DNA from: DASZTU01 sp035493835
Lineage (GTDB): Bacteria; Pseudomonadota; Alphaproteobacteria; Rhizobiales; Devosiaceae
NCBI GenBank assembly: GCA_035493835.1
Contig: DATJHO010000118.1
Span: forward strand, 1 to 46,596
Direction of reading: 5' to 3'
DNA: 46,596 nt
This document shows positions 1 through 8,299 of the stretch, piece by piece; the stretch's first letter is position 1; each line of letters opens with the position of its first letter. The translations under genes were made by a program, and so were the position numbers. Under the pieces are notes generated by a model. The model searched no databases, had not been told where the DNA came from, and was given only the letters and a program-made list of their open reading frames with translations.

Positions 1-1971
1 CTCCTCGGCATCGCGGAGCGCGGAAAGTTCCAGCGTCCCCGGAAAGGTGGTCCCGTCCTTCCTTTCCTCGGCGACGAGGATGTTCACCGCGCGCTTATAG
101 CCGGCGAGGAGATTCTTGCCGTCCTCGCTGGAGAGGAACCCGGACAGCGCTTCGACGCGCTGCGAGATCTGGAAGATGTCGTCGGATTTCGGCGTGATCA
201 CCGCATCGACGAGGTCGTAGCGGGCGCCTGCATCGCGCAAGAACACTTTTAGCCGGTCGTGGAGGAAAGCCAGGAGATCGAGGCTGCGCTTGTCCAGAAC
301 CTCGGCGCCACGCCGCTGGAATTCGGTCGCTGCGGCCTCGGCGGCGGCCTGCTCGCCCAGTTCCTCAGGATTGTTGTGGCGGAGCGCCTCGCTCTGCACC
401 GCCATCAGTTCGGCAAGCGGCCCTTCGGCGGAGGGGACGTCGAGCAGGCGCGTCATCTGCCGCTCGATCTCGGGCAAAAGCGGCAGCCGCCCCTCATTGT
501 CGATGATGATGCGGATGACGCCCAGCGCCGCACGGCGCAGCGCGAAGGGATCGCGCGAGCCGGTGGGCTTTTCATCTATGGCCCAGAAGGCGGAGAGCAG
601 GTCGAGCTTGTCGGCCAGCGCTACGGCCACCGAAACCGGCGCGGACGGCACCCTGTCAGTGGGGCCCAGCGGGCGATAATGATCGGCGATGGCGTTGGCG
701 ATCGCCTCGGGCTCGTTCTGGGCAAGCGCGTAATAGCGGCCCATCAGGCCCTGCAGTTCGGGGAATTCGCCAACCATTTCGGTGACAAGGTCGGCCTTGG
801 CCAGCATCGCCGCGCGCTTGGCTTCCGCGACATTGCCGCCGACGCGCGGCGCGATATCGGCCGCGAGCGCCACGACGCGCTTCACCCGCTCGAACTGGGT
901 GCCGAGCTTGGCATGAAACACCATGTCCTCGAGCTTGGGCAGCCCGTGCTCGAGCGGAATGGCGAGGTCGTGCGTATAGAAGAACTGCGCGTCCGACAGG
1001 CGCGCGCGAATGACGCGCTCATTGCCGGCGATGATGGTCTGGCCGCCATCCTCGGCGATCATGTTTGAAATGATGATGAAGCGGTTGGCGAGTTTTCCCG
1101 CCCCATCGCGCAGGCAAAAACATTTCTGGTTGGCGCGGATGGTGGCGATGATCACCTCTTCGGGCAGCGCCAGGAAATCGGCGTCGAAATTGCCCATCAT
1201 CACCACCGGCCATTCGACCAGCCCCGCCACTTCCTCGAGCAGATTGTCGTCGGAAATGATGGTCAGGCCCTGCGCGAAGGCGAGGTGCTCGGCGTCGGCC
1301 TTGATGATGTCGCGGCGGCGGTCGATGTCGATCACGACCTTCGCCCGTTCGAGCGCCATGGCGTAATCGTCGAAGCGCTTCACTTCGATCGGCGCCGGGG
1401 CCATGAAGCGGTGGCCGTAAGTGGTGCGGCCAGAAGCGAGCCCCTCTATGGCGAAGGGGATCACCTCGGTCTCGTCGTGCTCGGTGCTGAAAGTCGCGGT
1501 GATGGCGCGGATCGGCCGCACCCATTGCGTGCGGCCATTGCCCCAGCGCATGGATTTCGGCCAGGGAAATTCCGCGATCACCCTGGGCAGGAGCGCCGCG
1601 AGAATATCCCTGGTCGGCGCGCCCTTCTTCTCGATGCGGGCGACGTAGAAATCGCCCTTCTTCGGATCGGTTTCGATTCCCGCCTCTTCGATCGAGGCGA
1701 GCCCCGCCGCCTTGAGGAAGCCATCTACGGCCTGCTGCGGCGCACCGACGCGCGGGCCCCGCTTTTCTTCCTTCGTATCGGCAGAGGCGACCGGCAGGCC
1801 GGCGACGGTCAGCCCGATGCGGCGCGGCGTCACCACCGCGCGGGCGCCCTCATAGAGGAGGCCGGCCTGGACAAGGCCGTCGGTCACGGCTTTCTTCAGA
1901 TCTTCGGCGGCGCGGCGCTGGAAGCGCGCGGGAATCTCTTCGGAAAACAGTTCGAGCAACAGTTCGGGCAT
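1..1971 (-). CDS. glyS: Glycine--tRNA ligase beta subunit, C-terminus cut by window edge
   Basis: Beta subunit of the alpha2-beta2 bacterial glycyl-tRNA synthetase, which charges tRNA-Gly in the cytoplasm with GlyQ. The reverse-strand reading frame starts at an ATG (1971) with MPELLLELFSEEIPARF, the standard GlyS N-terminus, and stays open for 657 codons to the window start. Family hallmarks include the HRFMAP stretch, the ANQKCFCL stretch and DPFALRRAALGVIRI near the 3' part. The family is usually about 690 residues or more, so only a short C-terminal piece is missing. Unusually, glyQ lies about 1 kb upstream on the same strand, with two small genes and an oppositely oriented gene between them, so glyS probably has its own promoter in the 85-base gap before the divergent gene at 2057. 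Confidence 0.97.
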   Translation of the reverse strand, partial: MPELLLELFSEEIPARFQRRAAEDLKKAVTDGLVQAGLLYEGARAVVTPRRIGLTVAGLPVASADTKEEKRGPRVGAPQQAVDGFLKAAGLASIEEAGIETDPKKGDFYVARIEKKGAPTRDILAALLPRVIAEFPWPKSMRWGNGRTQWVRPIRAITATFSTEHDETEVIPFAIEGLASGRTTYGHRFMAPAPIEVKRFDDYAMALERAKVVIDIDRRRDIIKADAEHLAFAQGLTIISDDNLLEEVAGLVEWPVVMMGNFDADFLALPEEVIIATIRANQKCFCLRDGAGKLANRFIIISNMIAEDGGQTIIAGNERVIRARLSDAQFFYTHDLAIPLEHGLPKLEDMVFHAKLGTQFERVKRVVALAADIAPRVGGNVAEAKRAAMLAKADLVTEMVGEFPELQGLMGRYYALAQNEPEAIANAIADHYRPLGPTDRVPSAPVSVAVALADKLDLLSAFWAIDEKPTGSRDPFALRRAALGVIRIIIDNEGRLPLLPEIERQMTRLLDVPSAEGPLAELMAVQSEALRHNNPEELGEQAAAEAAATEFQRRGAEVLDKRSLDLLAFLHDRLKVFLRDAGARYDLVDAVITPKSDDIFQISQRVEALSGFLSSEDGKNLLAGYKRAVNILVAEERKDGTTFPGTLELSALRDAEE

Positions 1972-2056
1972 TATCGGACCGGTGGGGTGAGAAAAGGCGC
2001 GCGATTGCTATCAAGCATGCGCAATATTGTCCATCGGTCGAGGAAAGGAAGCGGCA

Positions 2057-2542
2057 ATGGCGGAGAACGGCAAATCGGTGCTGCGGGAGCTGACCCCCGA
2101 GGCAATTGCGGAGGCCAAGGGCCTGGTGCGCGAGGCCGACCATGCGGCGTTGGCCGTGCTCGATCCCGGCACCGGGCACCCGCTGGTCAGCCGGGTGGGG
2201 CTGGCAACGCTCGAGGACGGCGCCCCGCTGATCGTCGTCTCCCACCTTGCCGCCCACAGCGCCGCGCTCGACGCCGACCCGCGCTGTTCGCTGCTCGTGG
2301 GCAGCATCGGCAAGGGCGATCCGCTGGCCCATCCCCGCATCACGCTCATCTGTCGCGCGGCGTTGCTGGAGCCGGAGCGGCGGGCCGAAGCACGGGAAAG
2401 ATACCTCGCCATCCACCCTAAGGCGGCGATTTACATCGACCTGCCGGATTTTCGCTTCTTCCGCCTCGATATCGAGCGGGCGAGTTTCAATGGGGGATTT
2501 GGGCGGGCCTATGCCATCGAGGGAGGCCTGCTTATCGCCTGA
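2057..2542 (+). CDS. HugZ-like / pyridoxamine 5'-phosphate oxidase-fold protein
   Basis: A 161-residue single-domain protein of the split-barrel flavin or heme binding superfamily (PNPOx-like, HugZ-type). Residues 25-100 carry the typical pattern: ALAVLDP..G.P.VSRVGLAT, then SLLVG...KGDPLAHPRITL, and the C-terminal NGGFGRAY match to the family's GGFG motif. It lacks the additional C-terminal domain of true HugZ heme oxygenases, so heme degradation is not established; a flavin-dependent reductase or cofactor-binding role is equally possible. The ATG at 2057 is chosen because AAGGAA lies just upstream (2044-2049); an upstream in-frame TTG at 2027 has no such site. The gene is divergent from glyS and convergent with the small membrane gene ending at 2552. 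Confidence 0.85.
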   Translation: MAENGKSVLRELTPEAIAEAKGLVREADHAALAVLDPGTGHPLVSRVGLATLEDGAPLIVVSHLAAHSAALDADPRCSLLVGSIGKGDPLAHPRITLICRAALLEPERRAEARERYLAIHPKAAIYIDLPDFRFFRLDIERASFNGGFGRAYAIEGGLLIA

Positions 2543-2551
2543 GTGCGGCCG

Positions 2552-2716
2552 CTATTCGGCCGGACGGTGGTGCGGCTTGTCGAACGGGCTCGGCAGCTCG
2601 GGATGCTCCTGGAAGAAGCGGCGCTGCTCCCGGCGGGCGATCAGAAATATCACCATGCCCGTGATAAAACCGGCCAAAGGGCCCGACAGGACAAGCAGGA
2701 AATCGGTGTTGGTCAT
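2552..2716 (-). CDS. Small single-pass membrane protein (54 aa)
   Basis: A 54-residue protein starting MTNTDFLLVLSGPLAGF. One hydrophobic segment (about residues 5-27) is followed by a basic RREQRRFF stretch and a soluble, proline-rich tail. The ATG at 2716 overlaps the TGA of the upstream gene as ATGA, strongly suggesting translational coupling with the 79-residue membrane protein (2713-2952). The pair sits directly behind glyQ. I do not recognise the family; the coupling and the preserved frame are the main reasons to believe it is real. Confidence 0.65.
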   Translation of the reverse strand: MTNTDFLLVLSGPLAGFITGMVIFLIARREQRRFFQEHPELPSPFDKPHHRPAE

Positions 2717-2952
2717 TCGACCAGCCCTCTCAGCAGCGTTCTCGCCACCAAATGTAGGCCTCCACTGGCGAACATGCAACTAACGACGACCGAGTACAAC
2801 GGCCCCGGATGGACCGCGTTCCCCGCTGCGATCACCCCAAGAAGCGGCGCGAGCACGCCGGCCGTCATCAGCGCGATCGCGACCCCGTTGAGATAGGTGG
2901 CCGAGAGTTTTATGCGCTCGTTGCGCGCGAGCTTTCCGACCGGCTTACGCAA
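2713..2952 (-). CDS. Small two-helix membrane protein (79 aa)
   Basis: A 79-residue protein with a basic N-terminus (MRKPVGKLARNERIK) and two hydrophobic segments, about residues 18-44 and 52-70. The only long start is a TTG at 2952, 12 bases after the glyQ stop, so it is probably read from the glyQ transcript. Its TGA overlaps the ATG of the next gene (ATGA). Function unknown; small membrane proteins of this kind behind glyQ are plausible in Hyphomicrobiales, but I cannot name a family. Confidence 0.65.
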   Translation of the reverse strand: MRKPVGKLARNERIKLSATYLNGVAIALMTAGVLAPLLGVIAAGNAVHPGPLYSVVVSCMFASGGLHLVARTLLRGLVE

Positions 2953-2964
2953 GGCCGGCCTGCC

Positions 2965-3894
2965 TCACGCCGCCCCGCCACCCGCCGTTTGCAGCCACGC
3001 CGCGCCGCAGGCTTTCGACAGCTCGCGGATCCTCAGGATATAGCTCTGCCGCTCGGTAACCGAGATCACCCCGCGCGCATCGAGCAGGTTGAAATTGTGC
3101 GCGGCGCGCAAGACCTGCTCATAGGCGGGGAGCACGAGCTGGTGCCGCTCGGGCGTCACCTGCCCCTTTTGCAACAGCGCCTTGGCCTCGTTCTCGGCGT
3201 CTGCAAAATGCCGGAATAGCATCTCCGTATCGGAGGCCTCGAAATTGTAGCGCGATTGCTCCTGCTCGTTCTGCAGGAACACATCGCGATAGGTAACCTT
3301 GGAGTTGCCACCGCCGCCGTTGAAATTGAGGTCCATGATGGCGTCGACGTTCTGCAGATAGCAGGCGAGCCGCTCGAGCCCATAGGTCAGCTCGCCCGAA
3401 ACCGGGTTGCACTCAAAGCCGGCAACCTGCTGGAAATAGGTGAACTGGCTCACTTCCATGCCGTCGCACCAAACTTCCCAGCCCAGCCCCCAGGCGCCGA
3501 GCGTGGGGTTTTCCCAATCGTCCTCGACGAAGCGGATATCGTGGAGTTTTGGATCGAGCCCGATGGCGTAGAGCGACTGCAGATAGAGCTCCTGCAGGTT
3601 CTCCGGCGACGGTTTCAGGATCACCTGGAACTGATAATAGTGCTGCAGCCGGTTGGGGTTTTCGCCATAACGGCCATCCTTGGGCCGGCGCGATGGCTGC
3701 ACATAGGCGGCGTTCCACGGCTTCGGGCCCAGCGCCCGGAGCGCGGTCGCCACATGCGAGGTACCGGCGCCCATCGGCATGTCATAAGGCTGCAGGATCA
3801 CGCAGCCCTGCTCCGCCCAGAAGTTCTGCAGCGTCAGGATCAAACCCTGGAACGAGTTCTTCGGGTCCATATTGGATTTTGGCGCGTCGGTCAT
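2965..3894 (-). CDS. glyQ: Glycine--tRNA ligase alpha subunit
   Basis: Catalytic alpha subunit (309 aa) of the heterotetrameric glycyl-tRNA synthetase, a class II enzyme. The sequence FQGLILTLQNFWAEQGCVI, the PYDMPMGAGTSHVATALRALGP block, YVQPSRRPKDGRYGENPNR and the QFTYFQQVAG region are diagnostic of GlyQ; length is normal. The start is set at the ATG at 3894 (MTDAPKSNMDPK) because homologues begin near this point; the frame stays open 31 codons further upstream without a better site. It works with GlyS, whose gene is separated from it by about 1 kb. Confidence 0.98.
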   Translation of the reverse strand: MTDAPKSNMDPKNSFQGLILTLQNFWAEQGCVILQPYDMPMGAGTSHVATALRALGPKPWNAAYVQPSRRPKDGRYGENPNRLQHYYQFQVILKPSPENLQELYLQSLYAIGLDPKLHDIRFVEDDWENPTLGAWGLGWEVWCDGMEVSQFTYFQQVAGFECNPVSGELTYGLERLACYLQNVDAIMDLNFNGGGGNSKVTYRDVFLQNEQEQSRYNFEASDTEMLFRHFADAENEAKALLQKGQVTPERHQLVLPAYEQVLRAAHNFNLLDARGVISVTERQSYILRIRELSKACGAAWLQTAGGGAA

Positions 3895-4022
3895 GATGGG
3901 TTCCGTGGATCGGGGCGGAACGTAAAGGCGAGGCGATTTGGGGTCAACGGGATTGGTGTGGGCAGAAGTTTTGCGTGCAGCGCTCAACCCCGAGTTTGTG
4001 ACAACCGCCCAACACCCCCAGC

Positions 4023-4113
4023 ATCATCCCGACGAACGTCGGGATCCATCTCCGGCCAACGTCCCCCGCCGTGGGGACAAAAAGATGGATTCCGGCGTAC
4101 GCCGGAATGACGT
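4023..4113. repeat. Dispersed palindromic repeat, family A, copy 1
   Basis: About 90 bases between glyQ and the small membrane gene. It has two short palindromes: CCCGACGAACGTCGGG at the left and TTCCGGCGTACGCCGGAA at the right, joined by GGATCCATCTCCGGCCAAC. Copy 2 at 15128-15215 matches nearly base for base in both arms but differs in the centre, and the right arm alone recurs at 40572-40594. No coding potential. Function unknown; of the REP/BIME-like type. Confidence 0.85.
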
Positions 4114-4167
4114 CGGGGTGGGGAAAGGCCGTGCTCAAAAGGCCGGAAACGAAGGACGGGAGAAAAC

Positions 4168-4404
4168 CTAACGCCCGTCCCTGTCCCCCGGCGAGCGGTA
4201 AACCCCGTCGGCGCCGCGCTTGAGGTCGATCACGTCCGCAGCCTGCTGTGGCTGTGGCGGCGGTTGCCGGATGTCGCGCGGCGGCGCCGGCCGGGCGGAA
4301 CCGCCGACTTGCGCTTTGAAATCGCGCCAGATCCGGCGGGCGCTGAACCAGACGAAGCCGATGATCAGGACATAGATGATGACGCGAAGCAGGATTGCGG
4401 TCAT
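4168..4404 (-). CDS. Small membrane-anchored protein behind S49 peptidase (78 aa)
   Basis: A 78-residue protein starting MTAILLRVIIYVLIIGF: one N-terminal transmembrane helix (about 3-22), then RRIWRDFK and a proline- and glutamine-rich soluble tail ending in GVYRSPGDRDGR. Its ATG begins one base after the stop of the S49 peptidase gene, so the two are almost certainly co-transcribed and coupled. The family is not one I can name. The position suggests an accessory to the peptidase or only operon hitch-hiking; the sequence cannot decide. Confidence 0.75.
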   Translation of the reverse strand: MTAILLRVIIYVLIIGFVWFSARRIWRDFKAQVGGSARPAPPRDIRQPPPQPQQAADVIDLKRGADGVYRSPGDRDGR

Positions 4405-4405
4405 G

Positions 4406-5293
4406 TCAGAGCCCCAGCCGTGACCAGAGTGCGCGATCCTCGATCGCCGCGAGCACGTCCGTGGTGAGGCCCGCCCCGCCCAGTGCCGAGAAGCCAAAGC
4501 GCGGCAGGCTGAACAGCGGGCGCTTTTCAACGATCAGTCGCACCCGGACCTCGCTGCCGAAGCGCTCATGAAGCACCTGGTGAAGATCGCCCAGCGCATC
4601 CACCAGCCCCAGTTCGAGGCCGCGGACGCCCGTCCACCATTCGCCGGTGAAAAGCGTGTCGTCATCGGCCTTGAGCTTGTCGCCCCGGCGCGCCTTCACA
4701 TGGCCGATGAAGACGTCGTGAATGTCGACCTCCTGGCTCTTGACCCGTTCCACGTCCTCCGCCTTGGCGGGAAGGAACGGATCGAGCGTCGATTTGTTCT
4801 TGCCGGCCGTATAGACGCGCCGCTCGACCCCGAGCTTTTGCAGCGCCTCCTGGAAACCGAAGCCGGCATAGATCACCCCGATCGAGCCGACGATCGAGGA
4901 GGGATCGGCAATGATTTCATCCCCGGCGACGGCGATGAAATAGCCGCCGGACGCCGCCGCGTCCTCGACGAAGACGAGCACTTTCTTGCCCTTCTCGTCG
5001 GCCAGGTCGCGGATACGCTTGGAAATGAGCCGCGACTGCACAGGCGAGCCGCCGGGCGAATTGACCACCACTACCACCACGGGCGCCCCCTTGATGGAGA
5101 ACGCCTTGTTAAGAAGCGGCGCCACACTGGTGATGTTGATGCGGCCCGGCCGCGTGTCGGCGGCGATGATGCCTTGCAGCCGCACCACGGGGACCACGGG
5201 TCCACCACGGCCAAGGCGGCGGCGAAGCCAGGCGCGAAAACCGGTGGCGGGAGGATTTGCCATGCTTTGCTCGATTGAAGTTGCGGGCGTCAT
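4406..5293 (-). CDS. S49 family serine peptidase (SppA/SohB-like)
   Basis: A 295-residue member of the S49 (signal peptide peptidase A) family, which degrades leftover signal peptides or other membrane-associated peptides. The core includes VVVVVNSPGGSPVQS (about 72-87), the nucleophile region EDAAASGGYFIA with Ser115, and GKNKSTLDPF with the likely general-base lysine at 167, giving the Ser-Lys dyad. It is a half-length, single-domain form. The N-terminus is rich in Arg with no convincing signal sequence. The ATG at 5293 is preceded by AGGAG with 8-base spacing. It lies 20 bases downstream of the TrmN6-like gene and one base upstream of a small membrane gene, forming an operon. Confidence 0.93.
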   Translation of the reverse strand: MTPATSIEQSMANPPATGFRAWLRRRLGRGGPVVPVVRLQGIIAADTRPGRINITSVAPLLNKAFSIKGAPVVVVVVNSPGGSPVQSRLISKRIRDLADEKGKKVLVFVEDAAASGGYFIAVAGDEIIADPSSIVGSIGVIYAGFGFQEALQKLGVERRVYTAGKNKSTLDPFLPAKAEDVERVKSQEVDIHDVFIGHVKARRGDKLKADDDTLFTGEWWTGVRGLELGLVDALGDLHQVLHERFGSEVRVRLIVEKRPLFSLPRFGFSALGGAGLTTDVLAAIEDRALWSRLGL

Positions 5294-5313
5294 GTAAGCT
5301 GCTCCTCGGGATT

Positions 5314-6099
5314 TTACCAGAGAAGCGGGGCCTCTCCCCTCAGCACCGCTTCGATATCGGCCGTAAACGCCCTGCCGTCCGATTCATGTAACGCGCGAGT
5401 TGCCAAAAGCGTCATCGGCGCGCGCGAGCCCTTGAGTCCACGGATCAGTACGCGGCTGGCCGGCGCATTCTGGCGCGGTGAAAGCGGCAACAGCGTGAGC
5501 GCCCCGAACCGGGCGTCGAACGCCGCCAGCAGCGGCGGCAGGCTCTCGGCCGGCAAAATGAATATTACCTCGCCCTCCGGCGCCGCCGCGGCAGCCGCCG
5601 TCTTGACCCAGAGGTCGAGCGTTCCCGCGTCCATATGCCGTGCCGCCGCCCGGGCATCGCCCTTGGCAAGCGTTCCCTGCCCCGCCACGAAGAAAGGCGG
5701 ATTGGCGATCACCCCCGCATAGTGATCCGACTTGAGGCCGGCCGCCACGCGCGCCGCACCGGGGGCGGTAACGTCGAGCTGGATGGTCGTCGCACGCTCG
5801 GCAAACCCGTTCTGGGCGATATTTCCGACCGCCAGCCCCAGCATTTCGGCATCGGCCTCGACCAGCACCGAACCAAGCCCAGGCCGATGTACCAGAGCCA
5901 CCAGCGCAGCGGTGCCGACGCCGGCGCCAAGGTCGAGCAGCGTGCCCTGCCCCACTGCAACGGCCGCGCCCAGCAGCACCGAGTCCAGCCCCGCCCGAAA
6001 CCCCCGACGCGGTTGCGTAATCTGGAGCTGCCCGCCCAAAAAGGCGTCGCATGTCGTCGTTTGGTGTTTTACAATATTTGCGGGGTGGTCTAGGGACAT
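5314..6099 (-). CDS. tRNA1(Val) (adenine37-N6)-methyltransferase-like protein
   Basis: A 261-residue SAM-dependent methyltransferase of the TrmN6/YfiC type (HemK-like N6-adenine family). It carries motif I DLGAGVGTAAL (about 56-66), an acidic residue at the end of strand 2 (VEADAEM) and the catalytic NPPF motif at 133-136. The early segment QPRRGFRAGLDSVLLGA is typical of this family. ATG at 6099 is preferred to the ATG ten codons upstream, which intrudes further on the divergent promoter. Upstream lies the divergent polyprenyl synthase gene (start 6189). Modification of tRNA-Val A37 is inferred from family, not shown. Confidence 0.88.
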   Translation of the reverse strand: MSLDHPANIVKHQTTTCDAFLGGQLQITQPRRGFRAGLDSVLLGAAVAVGQGTLLDLGAGVGTAALVALVHRPGLGSVLVEADAEMLGLAVGNIAQNGFAERATTIQLDVTAPGAARVAAGLKSDHYAGVIANPPFFVAGQGTLAKGDARAAARHMDAGTLDLWVKTAAAAAAPEGEVIFILPAESLPPLLAAFDARFGALTLLPLSPRQNAPASRVLIRGLKGSRAPMTLLATRALHESDGRAFTADIEAVLRGEAPLLW

Positions 6100-6188
6100 C
6101 GCATTCGCCGGCCCGGTTTGCCTCACCATACCGGGCGCGGGGCGAACGGCTCAACCGGATTTGCCGGAAGCGGCAAAAAAGGAACCGA

Positions 6189-7208
6189 ATGGCGTTGTCG
6201 GAATCCAGAATTGTGGCGGAAGCGGCCGGCGCAGGAGCGCTGGAGCGGCTATTGGTGGTTACCCAGGCGGATATGGAGCGGGTCAACGCCATGATCCTCA
6301 CCCGCGCGCACTCGCACGTCGAGCTGGTGCCCGAACTCGCCCGCTACCTGATCGAGGCAGGCGGCAAGCGGTTGCGGCCCATGCTGACGATCGCCGCCGC
6401 CCAGCTTTTCGGCCGGCAGACCGGCGCCGAAATCAACTACGCCGCCGCCGTCGAATTCATGCACAACGCCACGCTTCTCCACGACGACGTCGTCGATGAC
6501 AGCGACATGCGCCGCGGCCGCCCCGCGGCCCGCATGATCTGGGGCAATCCGGCGAGCGTCCTCGTCGGCGATTTCCTGCTCGGCCAGGCTTTCCTGATGA
6601 TGGTCGAGGCCGGCGATCTCGATGCGCTCGGAACGCTCGCGCGCGCCGCAACCGTCATCGCCGAGGGCGAGGTGTTCCAGCTCGCCAAGGCACGCGACCT
6701 CGAGACCACGGCGAACGAATACCAGCAGGTCATCCGCGCCAAGACCGCAACCCTCTTTGAAGCCGCCGCCGAAGTCGGCGCGCTCGCCGGCGGCGCCGAT
6801 GCGGCCGGCCGCCAGGCGCTGCGCGACTATGGGCTCGAACTGGGTCTCGCTTTCCAGCTGGTCGACGACGTGCTCGACTATCGCGGCGAAACCGGTACGC
6901 TTGGCAAGAACACCGGCGACGACCTGCGCGAGGGCAAGATGACATTGCCCGTGATCCTGGCGCTGGCCGACGCCAACCCCGCCGAGCGCGAGATCATCGC
7001 CGCAACCCTCGGCAAGCCGGACGCCACCGACACCATGGTGGCCCAGATCGTTGCGATCTTCGACCGCCACGGCACGCTCGACCGCACCATCGAGCGGGCC
7101 CGCGACCACGTCGCCCGCGCCCGCGCCGCGCTCGGAACCCTGCCGCCGTCCGTCATGCGGACGCTGCTCTCCGACATCGCCGAGTTTTACGTCTCGCGGG
7201 TGCACTGA
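6189..7208 (+). CDS. Trans-polyprenyl diphosphate synthase (octa/decaprenyl type)
   Basis: A 339-residue all-alpha trans-prenyltransferase making the long isoprenoid tail of ubiquinone from FPP and IPP. First Asp-rich motif LLHDDVVDDSD with DDxxD at 99-103, GGKRLRP at 58-64, KTATLFEAA about 185-193, and second Asp-rich motif DDVLD at 226-230. Sequence and length fit IspB/DdsA; the product chain length (C40 or C50) cannot be read reliably, although C50 is usual in this group. The ATG at 6189 follows AAGGAA at good spacing. It is transcribed alone, divergent from the methyltransferase gene, and followed by a dispersed repeat. Confidence 0.95.
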   Translation: MALSESRIVAEAAGAGALERLLVVTQADMERVNAMILTRAHSHVELVPELARYLIEAGGKRLRPMLTIAAAQLFGRQTGAEINYAAAVEFMHNATLLHDDVVDDSDMRRGRPAARMIWGNPASVLVGDFLLGQAFLMMVEAGDLDALGTLARAATVIAEGEVFQLAKARDLETTANEYQQVIRAKTATLFEAAAEVGALAGGADAAGRQALRDYGLELGLAFQLVDDVLDYRGETGTLGKNTGDDLREGKMTLPVILALADANPAEREIIAATLGKPDATDTMVAQIVAIFDRHGTLDRTIERARDHVARARAALGTLPPSVMRTLLSDIAEFYVSRVH

Positions 7209-7248
7209 CGGGCTGATCCCGTCGGGTTTAAGCATCCCGGCTCCTTCC

Positions 7249-7359
7249 TCGTCATGGCCGGGCTTGACCCGGCCACCCATGATGACGCGCGACTTTCGCC
7301 CCCGTTATGGGAACGGCTGCATGGTCCCCGGGTCAAGCCCCGGGGATGACGATGTGGCG
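7249..7359. repeat. Dispersed palindromic repeat, family B, copy 1
   Basis: About 110 bases between the polyprenyl synthase gene and ispE. Left part: TCGTCATGGCCGGGCTTGAC, then CGGCCACCCATGATGACGCG; right part: TCCCCGGGTCAAGCCCCGGG followed by GATGACGATGTGGCG. Related copies lie at 13541-13670 (order of halves swapped) and 40414-40527. Each half folds as a short hairpin. Noncoding; function unknown. Confidence 0.85.
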
Positions 7360-7426
7360 GCAGTTGCAGGATGCCAGCGCCCCGCGTGTTTATTAGGTCC
7401 TGCAGCGGGATTGCCCGCCTCGCCCC

Positions 7427-8296
7427 CTACCCCGCCCCCAACACCGGCGCTGCCGCCACCCAATAGGTCGGGTGGGCGGAGCGGAGGTCGTGGGCGGCTT
7501 GGTGGGCGAGGGCGCCGGAGCCGAAAAGGCCGAAGACGGTCGCACCGGAGCCCGACATGCGCGCCAGCATGCAGCCCGAAAACCCGGCCATCGTTTCAAT
7601 CAGGGTGCCGATTGCGGGCACGAGCGCGATCGCCGCGGGTTCGAGGTCGTTGCGGGTCTCGGCCAGCCAGATGCCGAGCTGGGCCGGCCGCGTCAGCGGA
7701 TCGGGCAATTCCGGCAGCGGCGGATTTTCGCGGCTTTCGAGTTTGCGGAACACATCGGCGGTCGCAACCGGCTGCAGCGGGTTGACCAATACGACATGGC
7801 AATCGGGGAAGGCCGCCAACGGTGTCACCGTTTCGCCGATGCCGCCAACAAGGCTCGGCCGCGAAATGAGGCACATCGGCACGTCTGCGCCGAGCGTTGC
7901 CGCCAGCGCCATCAGTTCTTCGGTCGGGACGGGCTTTGAGGAAAGATCGGCCATCAGGCGGAGCGCGGCGGCGGCATCGGCTGAGCCCCCGCCAAGACCC
8001 GCCGCGACCGGCAGGTTTTTCCGCAAGGTGATCGCGAGCCCCCGGCGCACCCGATCCGGCCAGCGTTCGCGAAAGGCTGCGATCGCCCGGGAGACGAGGT
8101 TGGTTTCGCCCGAGCCGAGCCCGCCTGCGAACGGCCCGGTGACGCTGAGCCGGTCCGCCGCCGCTTCCTCCGCCTCAAGCTCGTCGGCGAGGTCGGCGAA
8201 CACCACCAGGCTCTCAAGCAAATGGTACCGGTCGGGCCGTCGCCCGACCACGTGCAGCGCGAGGTTGATCTTGGCCGGCGCCGCCTCGAAGAACAA
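7427..8296 (-). CDS. ispE: 4-diphosphocytidyl-2-C-methyl-D-erythritol kinase
   Basis: GHMP-family kinase of 289 residues that phosphorylates CDP-ME in the MEP isoprenoid pathway. APAKINLALHVVG places the conserved Lys at residue 9, the ATP-binding loop PVAAGLGGGSADAAAAL lies at about 96-112, the catalytic Asp is in LGADVPM (D138), and the C-terminal MSGSGATVFGLF is the GHMP C motif. The start is a TTG at 8296: the codon two before it is the TAG stop of the TPR gene, in the same frame, so no earlier start is possible. Only three bases separate the two genes, implying translational coupling. Confidence 0.96.
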   Translation of the reverse strand: MFFEAAPAKINLALHVVGRRPDRYHLLESLVVFADLADELEAEEAAADRLSVTGPFAGGLGSGETNLVSRAIAAFRERWPDRVRRGLAITLRKNLPVAAGLGGGSADAAAALRLMADLSSKPVPTEELMALAATLGADVPMCLISRPSLVGGIGETVTPLAAFPDCHVVLVNPLQPVATADVFRKLESRENPPLPELPDPLTRPAQLGIWLAETRNDLEPAAIALVPAIGTLIETMAGFSGCMLARMSGSGATVFGLFGSGALAHQAAHDLRSAHPTYWVAAAPVLGAG

Positions 8297-8299
8297 CGG

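Noticed and set aside
4023..4113. Repeat family A as an IS end or attachment site
   Set aside because: Copies occur in unrelated gaps without adjacent integrase genes or target duplications; they look like autonomous dispersed repeats.
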